This document shows, piece after piece, positions 7,836 through 16,671 of a DNA stretch of 64,000 bases. The stretch is from Chlamydiota bacterium (lineage in GTDB: Bacteria; Chlamydiota; Chlamydiia; Chlamydiales; Parachlamydiaceae), in the NCBI GenBank assembly GCA_013288825.1, contig JABDBC010000006.1, forward strand, positions 1 to 64,000, in the 5' to 3' direction. How positions within the stretch are numbered: the first letter of the stretch is position 1; every line of letters begins with the position of its first letter. The notes under the pieces were generated by a model. It was not told the DNA's origin, searched no databases, and was given only the letters and a program-made list of their open reading frames with translations. The position numbers were made by a program, and so were the translations under genes.

Positions 7836-8939
7836 ATGCACGATATCATCTACCACTTTCCAAGCGCAGCTTATTTGCTTTTTGTGATTCCTCTTCTTTT
7901 TGCCCTTTTTTGGGTACTCTTTGCTTACCGACAACAAAAATTGGATCAGTATGCTCCTCAAATGCTTGTCGATAAACTGATCAATCCTCGCTCCACTGCT
8001 AAATTTTGGATGAAGGCCATTTTAATAGCTCTTGTTTGGTTTTTTGCCGTACTAGCATTGATGCAGCCCATGGGTTATGGAAAATATCCATTAGAGACTG
8101 TCCAGCAAAACACCATCAAACCAAATAGACGTAAACCTCCTTCGCAAAAAATAACCTTACTCGTTGACGCTTCAGCATCAATGTCCGTAGCAGACCTTGC
8201 TTCGAACAAAACGCGTTTAGAGGTTGCCAAGGAAATTGCAGATCAAATTATAGGCAATCTGCAAGGGGAAACTGTTGCCCTATATAGCTTTACTTCAGAT
8301 CTCAATCAGCTTGCACCCTCCACTTTGGATTATCTGTATGTTCGCCTGATGTTGCGCGAAACGAAAATCAATGAGGGGGGAACTCCAGGCACAGATTTCA
8401 CAGAGGTTTTAAAAGAACTTTCACAGCAATATGAGGAAGGATCTGATGCAATTGGTAATACAATTGTGATATTAAGTGATGGAGAAGACACGAAGATTGA
8501 ATCATTAAAGGGCACCGATCGTCAGGGGGCAATGGAGTCTTTATTGAATACAATAAAATTTGAGGACCAACCGAATTTTAAACTGTTTACCATTGGAATA
8601 GGATCGAGGGATGGGGGAATTGTTCCTGGCATACTCTACGAGGGTAAACCCGTGACATCACGCATGGATGAGGAGCTTCTTAAGGCACTTAGCAAGAAAG
8701 GGAAAGGGGAATACTTTAATGCAAACGGCCGTTCACCATATGCTTTAGCAGAAGAGTTTACATCCCAATTTAAAAAAGCTCCTGAGACACGTGCTGGAAC
8801 AGAATCGCAAGTGACTAAGGCACCAGATTTAATACATGACCTTTATTACCAATATCCACTTGGCATTGCGATCCTCTTATTGATGATGTTTATGATAACT
8901 CCTGAAACAAAAAGGCATGCAATTCATGCTAAAGAGTAA
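7836..8939 (+). CDS. batB: BatB-like von Willebrand factor A domain membrane protein
   Basis: 367 residues from the ATG that follows AAGGAGG by 11 bases, directly after the batA stop; an in-frame ATG 51 bp further up lies inside batA. Two membrane spans lie at about 10-30 and 60-80. The VWA domain at about 105-330 has a MIDAS of DASASMS and a supporting ILSDGEDT. A C-terminal span at about 340-360 gives the same topology as BatA. It probably acts with BatA as a paired envelope complex. It is separated from batC by a 350 bp repeat region, which may affect coupling of the downstream genes. Confidence 0.8.
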   Translation: MHDIIYHFPSAAYLLFVIPLLFALFWVLFAYRQQKLDQYAPQMLVDKLINPRSTAKFWMKAILIALVWFFAVLALMQPMGYGKYPLETVQQNTIKPNRRKPPSQKITLLVDASASMSVADLASNKTRLEVAKEIADQIIGNLQGETVALYSFTSDLNQLAPSTLDYLYVRLMLRETKINEGGTPGTDFTEVLKELSQQYEEGSDAIGNTIVILSDGEDTKIESLKGTDRQGAMESLLNTIKFEDQPNFKLFTIGIGSRDGGIVPGILYEGKPVTSRMDEELLKALSKKGKGEYFNANGRSPYALAEEFTSQFKKAPETRAGTESQVTKAPDLIHDLYYQYPLGIAILLLMMFMITPETKRHAIHAKE

Positions 8940-8943
8940 CAGA

Positions 8944-9297
8944 TTTTACCACAGAGATCACAGAGAGGCTGTGAGAACATCGATACTGTTTGTGCCGGCC
9001 CTCCGGGACGGTATTGTAATGTGGCGCTACTCCCAGGCTTCGCTTACCCCTCCGGGGAGCTTCAGCCTGGGCTATTACGTAACCAGCCCTCCGGGCAGTG
9101 TGAAAAAGCGATTTTCAAACAAAAGCTTTCACGTACAGCCCGGAGGGCCTGTTCACGTAATAGCCCAGGCTGAAGCTCCCCGGAGGGGTAAGCGAAGCCT
9201 GGGTAACTGCCAACCAACACATACCGTCCCGGAGGGCCGGCACAAAACCGTATCGATTTTTTTACAACTTCTCTGTGATCTCTGTGGTGAAAATCTT
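8944..9297. repeat. Class A palindromic element, copy 4, nested in an outer inverted repeat, inside the bat operon
   Basis: The class A core has a type II loop (TGAAAAAGCGATTTTCAAAC). It is flanked by inverted ATCGATAC/GTATCGAT and then by an outer inverted pair of the dispersed sequence TTTTACCACAGAGATCACAG and its complement. The whole can fold into one very long hairpin. It occupies the entire batB-batC gap, so a transcript covering the operon must read through it. Confidence 0.85.
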
Positions 9298-9311
9298 AAG
9301 AGATGTTTTAC

Positions 9312-10403
9312 ATGAAAAAATTAATCCTACTTATCATTTTTATGGCTGCATTGTCGTCGCATACCACTTGCTTTGGGCAATCTAATCCACAATTGGAAAT
9401 GCGGCAAGCTGAAGCCTTTTTTGAAAGCAAGCAGTACAGCCAGGCGCGGCAAATTTACCAAGGACTGCTTCAACAGTCAACAGACTCCTGGCAAAGAGCT
9501 GTTTTGATATACAATTTAGGTTGTGTCTATTTGGCTGAAGGAAACTGGGATGAGGCAATACGAACGCTGCAATCAGTCCCATTGAATAATGAATTAGCTC
9601 CCCTATTGCAGTATCGGATCCGCCATAACCTTTCTATTGCATTTTTAAAACGGGCAAAATCCTTAGAAGATCAACATGCTGCGCAAGCTGAAGAATCAGC
9701 AAAAGCAGCACTCTCTGAGACCAATACCATCCCTTCAGCATACTGTATACTAGAAAAAGTAGAAGGGAAAAAAGAATGCGATATCCCCCCTGACGCAGAA
9801 ACATTCAAACAAATTTTGAGACAGCAAATGTCTGAGATTAAGAAAAAACAAGAAACTCAGAGAATTTCTCAAGCTAAGTTGCCAGAAGGATTAACCTTGC
9901 TCATGCAAGGTGCAAAGGAAGCCTTGACATATCTTCAGTCATTAGACGAGAAAACCATCGAGGCAAATCTCAAGATGCGTTATCTCAATTTATTTTCAGA
10001 AGAATTGACAGATTATGAGTCCCTTTGGAATATCCTAGAGAAACAGGTGCACGAAGATGCCTCTAATCCCGCTACAACTGAGTGGCTTAAACTATATAAA
10101 AGCGCCCACAAGCTGTTTCAAGAAGGTATTTCAAATATGAAGCATGGCCTAATTGATCAAAGCACAACATCTTTTCAAAACTCATTAAAAATTTTGGAAG
10201 AGCTTATTGCAAAACCTCCACCACCAAGCACCCCACCGCCTTCAAACCAGCCTGAACAGCAAAATGCACCGACAGAAGAGCGACAACCTGAGGACCATTC
10301 CATGGATCAATTACTGCAACAATTGTTAAAAATGGAACAAGACGATAATTTGATAGTACCAAAAGAACCCACGTCTCAGAAAAAGGTAGAGAAACCATGG
10401 TAG
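9312..10403 (+). CDS. batC: BatC-like TPR protein
   Basis: 363 residues from the ATG giving MKKLILLIIFMAALSSHTTC, a signal peptide; an ATG 9 bp upstream is closer to the AAGAGA ribosome site than usual. TPR-type helical repeats fill at least residues 30-130 (AEAFFESKQYSQARQIYQGL and LGCVYLAEGNWDEAIRTL are typical). The C-terminus is Pro/Gln rich and ends with a short conserved-looking MDQLLQQLLKMEQDD segment, as in other BatC or BatB-C proteins. It is likely periplasmic and a partner of the BatA/BatB VWA domains. Its last codons overlap the batD start. Confidence 0.7.
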   Translation: MKKLILLIIFMAALSSHTTCFGQSNPQLEMRQAEAFFESKQYSQARQIYQGLLQQSTDSWQRAVLIYNLGCVYLAEGNWDEAIRTLQSVPLNNELAPLLQYRIRHNLSIAFLKRAKSLEDQHAAQAEESAKAALSETNTIPSAYCILEKVEGKKECDIPPDAETFKQILRQQMSEIKKKQETQRISQAKLPEGLTLLMQGAKEALTYLQSLDEKTIEANLKMRYLNLFSEELTDYESLWNILEKQVHEDASNPATTEWLKLYKSAHKLFQEGISNMKHGLIDQSTTSFQNSLKILEELIAKPPPPSTPPPSNQPEQQNAPTEERQPEDHSMDQLLQQLLKMEQDDNLIVPKEPTSQKKVEKPW

Positions 10404-12199
10404 CTAAATCCATTCGCGTGACCCTCTTGTTTTTGTTTTTTGCCTTCCCTTCTCTTTTTGCCGTTTGGGGAACTGGTGAGAGTCTCATGCCTGCAGCAGA
10501 AGTGACAGCTTCAATTGACCCTTACCAGACCGTAGCAGATCAACCAATCCCTGGCACAGTTACTGTGACACATGATAACTCTCAAACCGTGGATGAGGGC
10601 TCTTTTCAAATGGGAGGCAAGCCATTAAAAGTAAACCATGTAAAAACAGTGAATATTAATCCTTCGCAAACTGTCGTCTTGTCAATATACAGTTTTCAAC
10701 TTCCTGGTCAATCTGCAGGACTTTATATACTTCCGACAATAAGCGTAAAAGTAGGAGGAAAAACTTATCAAACAATCCCGTCTTCCTACGAAATTTCTCA
10801 GGCCCAACAAATGTCTCAAGAAAGCTCTTCAGGGGTGACTTTGTCCCTTAAGGCATTAATCGATGGCCCTCCTACAGTCTATCCAGGACAAAGGATCTGG
10901 TTTATTTACCGCTTTTATTTTTCCGGATCGATTGATCTTACTGATGAGAAGCTACCTCTGCTCGAAGCTCAAGGGTTTCAACTCGTAGGGGATAAACGTA
11001 TTCGGAACTATCAGGAAGATAACATAGAGGTGCAAGAAATATCTCAACAGGTGCAAGCAATCAAACCGGGAAAATATAGCTTTCCAGCCTCGTCTGCAGA
11101 AGGATATGCCTATCGCGATGATATTATAAAAAAACGGGTCTATCTCGCACCCAAACTTAAGGCAGAAGCGCCTGCTTTAGATGTGACAGTCACATCATTT
11201 CCAGCAGCAGGGAAACCAAGTGCCTTCAGAGGTGCTGTGGGTCAATTTACAATACAAACATCCTTACTCACACCTGCAGAAGTGGGTGTAGATGAAAAAA
11301 TGTTATTGGCCATCGATATTAATGGTCTTGGAGAGATCTCGACAATTGGAATACCAGACCTATCTTCTATAAAAAATTCATTTCGCATGAGCAGCTTGCC
11401 TCCAGAAGTAAAAACTCAAGATGGCCAGAAGAGATTTGTTGTAGAAATTTACCCTCTGGCAACATCTATCAAAGAGATCCCACCAATTCCCTTTGCCTTT
11501 TTTAATCCCTTAATCGGTGATTATGTCACTGAAAATAGTGCCGCAATTCCTATTCAAGTAAAAGCTACTCAAGTTCCAAAAAAAGAAGAAGCTGCTCCAG
11601 CAACTCCTCCGCCAGCAACTCCTCTGCCCACTCCACCTTCCCCTCGACCACAAGAAGTTCCATCCATAGCCCCCTCCGGCCCGCTAGAAGTGGAAGAGAA
11701 GATTCAGAAGCCTGCTGCGATAGAGATTGCGGGGAATCTAGAGCTTACTGATGCTGATCTTCACAATCTTTGGTTTGGAACATGGTCTACGCTGTATATT
11801 GTGCCATTTGCCTTTATATTTATTCTGGCTCAGAAAGGTTATAAGCGCTATCGAGAAAAATTCCCCACTAAAGAAGTGGTTAAAACCAGTCAATCGATGT
11901 TAGACGCGGCCATGAGGACAAAAGATCCAAGTGTATTTAGCAAAAGGATCAGTCAGGCGTTGCTATTGAGACTCTTTGAACTAGGCTATACCACCTCAGA
12001 AGAAATCACTTTCGAAGAACTGCCTGAAGCTGGTGTTACAGGGGAAGTACGTGAATTGCTTTCTGAAATAGAAGCTGGAAGATTTGGAAAGCAAACTCTT
12101 TCACTTCAACAGCTAAAGGCAAAAGCAAAAGAGTTGTTTGATAGATTGATTCCATCTGAAACGACTTCAAATAAAGGAATATCCAATGATCAGTCTTAG
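10397..12199 (+). CDS. batD: BatD-like envelope protein
   Basis: 600 residues: a signal peptide (about 1-22), a long beta-rich periplasmic region of Ig-like repeats (about 30-395), a Pro/Ala-rich linker at about 395-425, a single membrane span at about 466-485 and a cytoplasmic helical tail. This is the BatD layout (oxygen-tolerance family). It overlaps batC by 7 bp and batE by 14 bp, which argues for translational coupling. Its role is inferred from family and position only; it probably scaffolds the VWA proteins. Confidence 0.8.
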   Translation: MVAKSIRVTLLFLFFAFPSLFAVWGTGESLMPAAEVTASIDPYQTVADQPIPGTVTVTHDNSQTVDEGSFQMGGKPLKVNHVKTVNINPSQTVVLSIYSFQLPGQSAGLYILPTISVKVGGKTYQTIPSSYEISQAQQMSQESSSGVTLSLKALIDGPPTVYPGQRIWFIYRFYFSGSIDLTDEKLPLLEAQGFQLVGDKRIRNYQEDNIEVQEISQQVQAIKPGKYSFPASSAEGYAYRDDIIKKRVYLAPKLKAEAPALDVTVTSFPAAGKPSAFRGAVGQFTIQTSLLTPAEVGVDEKMLLAIDINGLGEISTIGIPDLSSIKNSFRMSSLPPEVKTQDGQKRFVVEIYPLATSIKEIPPIPFAFFNPLIGDYVTENSAAIPIQVKATQVPKKEEAAPATPPPATPLPTPPSPRPQEVPSIAPSGPLEVEEKIQKPAAIEIAGNLELTDADLHNLWFGTWSTLYIVPFAFIFILAQKGYKRYREKFPTKEVVKTSQSMLDAAMRTKDPSVFSKRISQALLLRLFELGYTTSEEITFEELPEAGVTGEVRELLSEIEAGRFGKQTLSLQQLKAKAKELFDRLIPSETTSNKGISNDQS

Positions 12200-12962
12200 A
12201 TACTTACCTGTATTATTGTGGATTTGCCTTCACGCAGAATGCCACGAAAAACTTCTCGATGAAGCAAATGCTGCTTATAAAGCAGGTGAAACCGCACATA
12301 CATTGATAGAACGACAAGAGGCCTTCAACCATGCCTTAAATCTATTTACTGATTTTGAACACCTCTATAATCCACAATATGGTACAGGGGTTCTTTACTA
12401 TGATATTGCAAACACCTATTACCAATTAGAAGAGTACCCATTTGCAGTGTTGTACTATTACAAAGCTTTACAGCTGATGCCCCGCAGCTATCGTGTACAC
12501 AATAATCTAGCAATTACTCTTGATAAGTTAGTGATTCCTATGAATAAACCTGCCTCTGTTTTTAATGACATTTTCTTTGTTCATACGAGATTTTCCTTTC
12601 CCGAAAGAATGCAGCTCTTCTTTGCACTGGCAATGATTTTGATCGTATTGGGTTCTGTATATGTTTGGAAGCCTATACGAATTATCAGGGCATCTATTAC
12701 CGTCGTATCACTTTGCTGTGCCCTAATGCTGTTTAGTTTGTTATACAGCCGCTATTTTGAACCCATCGAAGGGGTAATTGTTCATTCGTCTCTTTTGTAT
12801 CGCGATGCAGGTCTACAATATGCCTCAGTATCTGATCAGCCTGTGCTCTCAGGAAATAAGGTGAAGGTTGTTGATGTCCAACACAATGGACAATGGTTGA
12901 AGGTTGTGACTACTGCTGGCGACATCGGCTATGTGCCCTTAACAGCGATCCGCGTGATATGA
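12186..12962 (+). CDS. batE: BatE-like TPR and SH3-type protein
   Basis: 258 residues: a signal peptide, two to three TPR units at about 30-115 (YDIANTYYQLEEYPFAVLYY and ALQLMPRSYRVHNNLAITLD), two membrane spans at about 140-185, and a C-terminal SH3b-like domain (GNKVKVVDVQHNGQWLKVVT, GDIGYVPLTAI). SH3b domains bind cell-wall peptides or glycans, and this combination is the known BatE form. It overlaps batD by 14 bp and ends the operon. The gene is followed by a large palindromic region. Confidence 0.75.
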   Translation: MISLRYLPVLLWICLHAECHEKLLDEANAAYKAGETAHTLIERQEAFNHALNLFTDFEHLYNPQYGTGVLYYDIANTYYQLEEYPFAVLYYYKALQLMPRSYRVHNNLAITLDKLVIPMNKPASVFNDIFFVHTRFSFPERMQLFFALAMILIVLGSVYVWKPIRIIRASITVVSLCCALMLFSLLYSRYFEPIEGVIVHSSLLYRDAGLQYASVSDQPVLSGNKVKVVDVQHNGQWLKVVTTAGDIGYVPLTAIRVI

Positions 12963-12969
12963 CGCCCAA

Positions 12970-13465
12970 AGGATATTGGAAGGGACAAGGGACATAAAGG
13001 ACAAGGACCTAAAGGACAGAGTAACAATGCGTTAAAGTCCTTACGTCCTTTGTCCTTTATGTCCCTTAGAGGTTGTTGCATAAGTGCCAAATCATCAGGC
13101 CAACGGTATTGGTTTGTGCCGGCCCTCCGGGACGGGATGGGTTGGTTGGCGCTTACCCAGGCTTCGCTAACCCCTCCGGGGAGCTTCAGCCTGGGCTATT
13201 ACGTGAACAGGCCCTCCGGGCTGTATGTGGATGATTTTTTTTGAGAATCAATTTTTCACACTGCCCGGAGGGCTGTTTACATAATAGCCCAGGCTGAAGC
13301 TCCCCGGAGGGGTCAGCGAAGCCTGGGTAAGCGCCAACTAACCCATCCCGTCCCGGAGGGCCGGCACAAACCAATACCGTTGGCCTGATGATTTGGCACT
13401 TCTGCAATTACCTCCTTATGTCCTTTAGGTCCCTTTTTCCCCTTTCCAACATCCTTGTGTTTTTT
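12970..13465. repeat. Class A palindromic element, copy 5, inside two further nested inverted repeats
   Basis: The core (13,112-13,371) is a class A palindrome with a type II loop in the opposite orientation to copy 4. It is enclosed by 35 bp inverted arms containing GTGCCAAATCATCAGGCCAA. An outer, looser pair rich in AAAGGACATAAAGGAC and its complement lies outside that. The left outer part itself folds back. The structure fills the gap between batE and the next gene and may serve as the operon end. No gene is present. Confidence 0.8.
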
Positions 13466-13521
13466 GGCGAACTTGGATAATATCAATGCAATATGTTAAT
13501 TACTAGCAGGTTATGACTTAT

Positions 13522-14424
13522 ATGAAACGTTCTTCTATTGTCTGGTGCATTGTCCTTCTTATTATTATCTCATTTGGAATGTTGAAGTTTTATGAAGAAT
13601 TCACCGGTCATTTTAATTTAACCAATATTTCATATGATCTCCCTTACAATCAAGCGATGGACATTCCTCCACTTTCTACGACAGAGCAACAAAAGGTCGA
13701 ACAAATATTATCCCAACCATTTTCGTGGCTTGATCACGGTCATCAAATTTATGCTTTTGCAAGCCAAGATCAGAAATATGTCTTAAAAATATTCAAATTC
13801 AAACGCTTAAAACCAGCATGGACAGATCAATGGTTTTCAGAGATACCAGGATTTGCTAATTACTACGAACTCGCTCAAAACAAAAGAGAAAGGCGTTTTC
13901 AGAAGTTGTTTAAAGGCTATCGCCTAGCCTATACAAAAGATCGTGAAAATACTGGATTGTTATATGTTCACCTCAATAAAACGGACAATCTTCAGAGGAA
14001 AATCACAGTGAAAGATCGTTTGGGATTCACACACTCTTTGGCACTTGATGATCTTATTTTTGCGGTACAAGAACGAGGACGAACAGCAAAAAAAGTCCTC
14101 ACTGCTCTCTTAGAAAATCACGATGTCGAAGGTGTTAAGTCTCGCATTAAATCCCTTTTTCAAATGTATGTAGCAGAGTATAAAAAAGGGCTTGTCGATT
14201 GGGACCGCAATGTGATGCATAATAGCGGATTCATAGGAGTACAGTCTATAAGATTAGACTTAGGACAATTGCAATATGATGAAAATGTAAAAGATCCGGA
14301 GATTTTTAAAGAAGACCTACGCCAAATTGCTTCAAAGCGGCTCACGCCCTGGCTGAAAAATCACTATCCTCAATATGAAGTGGAACTTACACTATTCATC
14401 CAACAATTGATCCGCGAATTGTGA
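13522..14424 (+). CDS. Membrane-anchored protein with kinase-like motifs
   Basis: 300 residues from the second of two nearby ATGs, which has the better distance to AGCAGG. One membrane span at about 5-24 is followed by a domain with features of the APH/LPS-kinase fold: a lysine in KYVLKIFKFKR, a catalytic-loop-like LVDWDRNVMHN and a later LDLGQL in the place of the metal-binding Asp. I do not recognise the family by name. It could phosphorylate a lipid, sugar or protein at the inner membrane, but this is inference from motif spacing. It is a single gene after the Bat operon repeat, convergent with the DUF2442 gene. Confidence 0.5.
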   Translation: MKRSSIVWCIVLLIIISFGMLKFYEEFTGHFNLTNISYDLPYNQAMDIPPLSTTEQQKVEQILSQPFSWLDHGHQIYAFASQDQKYVLKIFKFKRLKPAWTDQWFSEIPGFANYYELAQNKRERRFQKLFKGYRLAYTKDRENTGLLYVHLNKTDNLQRKITVKDRLGFTHSLALDDLIFAVQERGRTAKKVLTALLENHDVEGVKSRIKSLFQMYVAEYKKGLVDWDRNVMHNSGFIGVQSIRLDLGQLQYDENVKDPEIFKEDLRQIASKRLTPWLKNHYPQYEVELTLFIQQLIREL

Positions 14425-14430
14425 ACACGT

Positions 14431-14706
14431 TTACTGATTATTTGAAATGATTTGATCGCGTAACACATAGGGATCCAGGTCAATATCTGCACCCCAAGCA
14501 ACCGTTTGAGTTCTTTTATCGATGTGCACTGAATTGAAAAATTCGATCGAATTCCATGCTGAAAAAACACCTTTACCAGCAAGATTTTTTAAGTCGACTT
14601 CACCTGAGAGACCATCGTCAAATTGAATCCATAACTTATAATTATCGTGCGGTTCACATTTTACAATTATAGCTCTATGAAATTCCATAAAAGGCCTTTT
14701 AATCAA
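14431..14706 (-). CDS. DUF2442 protein
   Basis: 91 residues with the family pattern: a beta-rich N-terminus (YKLWIQFDDGLSGEVDLKNL), then FFNSVHIDKRTQTVAWGADI and DLDPYVLRDQI. DUF2442 proteins are small and commonly lie next to DUF4160 proteins, as here, where the two genes overlap by 8 bp. The pairing resembles a toxin-antitoxin arrangement, but no activity is established. An internal Met (MEFHRAI) is an alternative start. Confidence 0.8.
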   Translation of the reverse strand: MIKRPFMEFHRAIIVKCEPHDNYKLWIQFDDGLSGEVDLKNLAGKGVFSAWNSIEFFNSVHIDKRTQTVAWGADIDLDPYVLRDQIISNNQ

Positions 14707-14959
14707 GGGGTGCTATTTTTTCGGGTTTTTGAAGTTTTTCAGCAAGCTTCCAATCTTTCATCAACTCCTGCTGATGTATGGCTGCCCATTCCATCACAAG
14801 GCTCAATGCTTTTGGAGGCAAGTGTCCTTGTAATATTCCTAAAGGGTTAATTCGTATCAATGCCTCGTGTTCTGCATATCTTGCATGGAAGTGCGGAGGG
14901 GCATGATCATTGTAATACATGAGGATAATAATCCCATAGAATTCTGATATAGTTGGCAT
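14699..14959 (-). CDS. DUF4160 protein
   Basis: 86 residues matching DUF4160 throughout: MPTISEFYGIIILMYYNDH, then APPHFHARYAEHEALI and a C-terminal LVMEWAAIHQQELMKDW. The PPHFHA motif with nearby His and Asp suggests a possible metal or nucleic-acid site, but no function is known. It is upstream of and overlaps the DUF2442 gene, with which it surely shares a transcript. Confidence 0.85.
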   Translation of the reverse strand: MPTISEFYGIIILMYYNDHAPPHFHARYAEHEALIRINPLGILQGHLPPKALSLVMEWAAIHQQELMKDWKLAEKLQKPEKIAPLD

Positions 14960-14965
14960 AATAAG

Positions 14966-15259
14966 TTATGGATTCGTTCTATGTCTGTCCTTAAGAAGAT
15001 CTATAAACATTTGATAAAGTTTATCAGATCGAGCATTCTGCTGTTCAAAAAGTCTGTCTGCCTGCTCTCGATTGGATTTGATCTCTTCCCTAATAGTCTC
15101 GGTTTCTTTTTTAATAGACGCCGTAATAGACTCGGTTTCTTTTTTCGTATCAAGTCTTAACTCTTTAATTTCACGGTAAACAAAGGCAAAGAATCCACCA
15201 AAAAGAGTAAGAACTGGCACCAATATTCCAAAAATTGCTATCCAAAATTCGATAGGCAT
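14966..15259 (-). CDS. Small membrane protein with coiled coil
   Basis: 97 residues from the ATG that follows AAGGA by about 8 bases; a longer in-frame start adds 8 residues but lacks a ribosome site. One membrane span (WIAIFGILVPVLTLFGGFFA) is followed by a charged coiled coil with repeated KKETESI/KKETETI heptads. No family is recognised. It may share a transcript with the DUF4160/DUF2442 pair, which starts 6 bp further on. Confidence 0.6.
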   Translation of the reverse strand: MPIEFWIAIFGILVPVLTLFGGFFAFVYREIKELRLDTKKETESITASIKKETETIREEIKSNREQADRLFEQQNARSDKLYQMFIDLLKDRHRTNP

Positions 15260-15364
15260 AAGATATTCCTTCTTTAATTTCATTTTATCATATCACGTTC
15301 TATACCCAAAGTCAAAAAAAAGCATAGCAGTACTTTTGCCGTTTCCGGAAGTAACGTTGCAAGT

Positions 15365-15470
15365 TTTTTACCACACAGATCACAGAGAGAAGAAGAGAGG
15401 GAAGCATTTTTCAGGCCAACGATCTGAAAATGCTTCCCTCTCTTCTTCTCTCTGTGATCTGTGGTAAAAA
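15365..15470. repeat. Near-perfect long inverted repeat of the CACAGAG type
   Basis: Arms of about 47 bp carry the dispersed sequence TTACCACACAGATCACAGAG and AAGAAGAGAGGGAAGCATTT, and are separated by only about 10 bases. It lies between the small coiled-coil gene and the 3' end of sctT and could terminate transcription from either side. The same CACAGAGATCACAGAG motif recurs at 8.9, 9.3, 24.3, 61.0 and 62.4 kb. Confidence 0.8.
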
Positions 15471-15495
15471 CCAGCACGAACAAAACTCCTACATT

Positions 15496-16371
15496 TCAAA
15501 AATTTGGCACGGGCGAGCCTGGAACGGGCGTAGCAGCCTCGCGGAAAATTTCGATCGATGTCGAAACGTTCTGAAGCCAAATATACGACTGCTTAATAAA
15601 CTCCGCCGTAATAAAATGCCACCCAAAGCAAATAAGCGCAATCCCTATAAGGGACTTCAATGGCATTCCCAAGAATGTAATTTGCACTTGCGGCGCCAGA
15701 CGATTTGCAATCCCCAAAAAGAAGTCTGTCATGAGCATCGCAATCAGGGCTGGTGCAGCAATTTGTGTCACAACGACCATCACGCTATTGAACAATTTAA
15801 TTAATATCTTTAAAAAAGAGGAATTCTCTGCAAAAAAGACCGGATTGATAAATTTATCCATCGGAACGACGGTGTACGAATGTTGAATGGCATCTAATAA
15901 GAGAAAAGGACCGTCAATGCTCCAAAAGATATAGATCATTACCATATTAAATAACAGGCCTATAGGGGAGGACTGATTTTGAATCGTGGGGTCATTAACC
16001 ATCAAACTCGCGCCCCCTCTTTGGTGGTCAATGATCATACCAGAGGCTTGTACAATGACGTAAGGGATGCTAATTAAAAATCCAATAATTAAACCCACAA
16101 AGATTTCCTTTAAGGACAATAGAACCAATTTAGGACTAAATGCTATCGATGTACTCACAGTGAGAAGAAGCCCTGGAAGAAAAATCACAAAAAGGGTGAA
16201 GGCGAAAAATATTTTAGCGGGATTCGTCAAAACTCGGGCTCCAAAAAATGGGGAAAGTGCAATGATGGGCAGCATGCGTGCAAAAAAGAGAAAAAGAAGG
16301 CTAAGCATATCTGTGGGAGTTCTATTAGCAAAGTCGCTGGATAAAAAAAGCGACACGTAATCTTCAGTCAT
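15496..16371 (-). CDS. sctT: Type III secretion export apparatus protein SctT
   Basis: 291 residues of the YscT/SpaR/FliR family, a multi-span inner-membrane protein of the export gate. It has about six hydrophobic spans, a typical N-terminal LLFLFFARMLPIIALSPFFG and the conserved VQASGMIIDHQRG and MLMTDFFLGIANRLAPQ segments. It is the last gene of the sctJ-K-L-R-S-T run and follows sctS after 7 bp. Chlamydial homologues are called CdsT. Confidence 0.92.
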   Translation of the reverse strand: MTEDYVSLFLSSDFANRTPTDMLSLLFLFFARMLPIIALSPFFGARVLTNPAKIFFAFTLFVIFLPGLLLTVSTSIAFSPKLVLLSLKEIFVGLIIGFLISIPYVIVQASGMIIDHQRGGASLMVNDPTIQNQSSPIGLLFNMVMIYIFWSIDGPFLLLDAIQHSYTVVPMDKFINPVFFAENSSFLKILIKLFNSVMVVVTQIAAPALIAMLMTDFFLGIANRLAPQVQITFLGMPLKSLIGIALICFGWHFITAEFIKQSYIWLQNVSTSIEIFREAATPVPGSPVPNF

Positions 16372-16378
16372 GATGATG

Positions 16379-16666
16379 TCAACTTGTACTTATAACCCAT
16401 TCGGGGAAGTGGAGAAAAATATTCGTCGAGAAGGACATGATTTGAGCCCCTAGCCACTTTCCTAAGAACATTAAAGTTAATGTCACTGCAACCAACTTAA
16501 TCGTAAACGACAGAGTCTGCTCTTGAATTTGCGTTGCAGCTTGGAAAATTGCGACAAGAATCCCAAAAAACATACTAATTAAAATCGGAGGGGCAGAAAG
16601 AATTAAGATGAGCAGCATCCCTTGATACGCCAACTGCACAATATGACTAGAATCGCCCATGAACAT
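16379..16666 (-). CDS. sctS: Type III secretion export apparatus protein SctS
   Basis: 95 residues, the usual size for YscS/FliQ. Two membrane spans flank the conserved QIQEQTLSFTIK turn. It assembles with SctR and SctT into the export gate in the inner membrane. It lies 5 bp after sctR and 7 bp before sctT. Confidence 0.93.
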   Translation of the reverse strand: MFMGDSSHIVQLAYQGMLLILILSAPPILISMFFGILVAIFQAATQIQEQTLSFTIKLVAVTLTLMFLGKWLGAQIMSFSTNIFLHFPEWVISTS

Positions 16667-16671
16667 TACCT

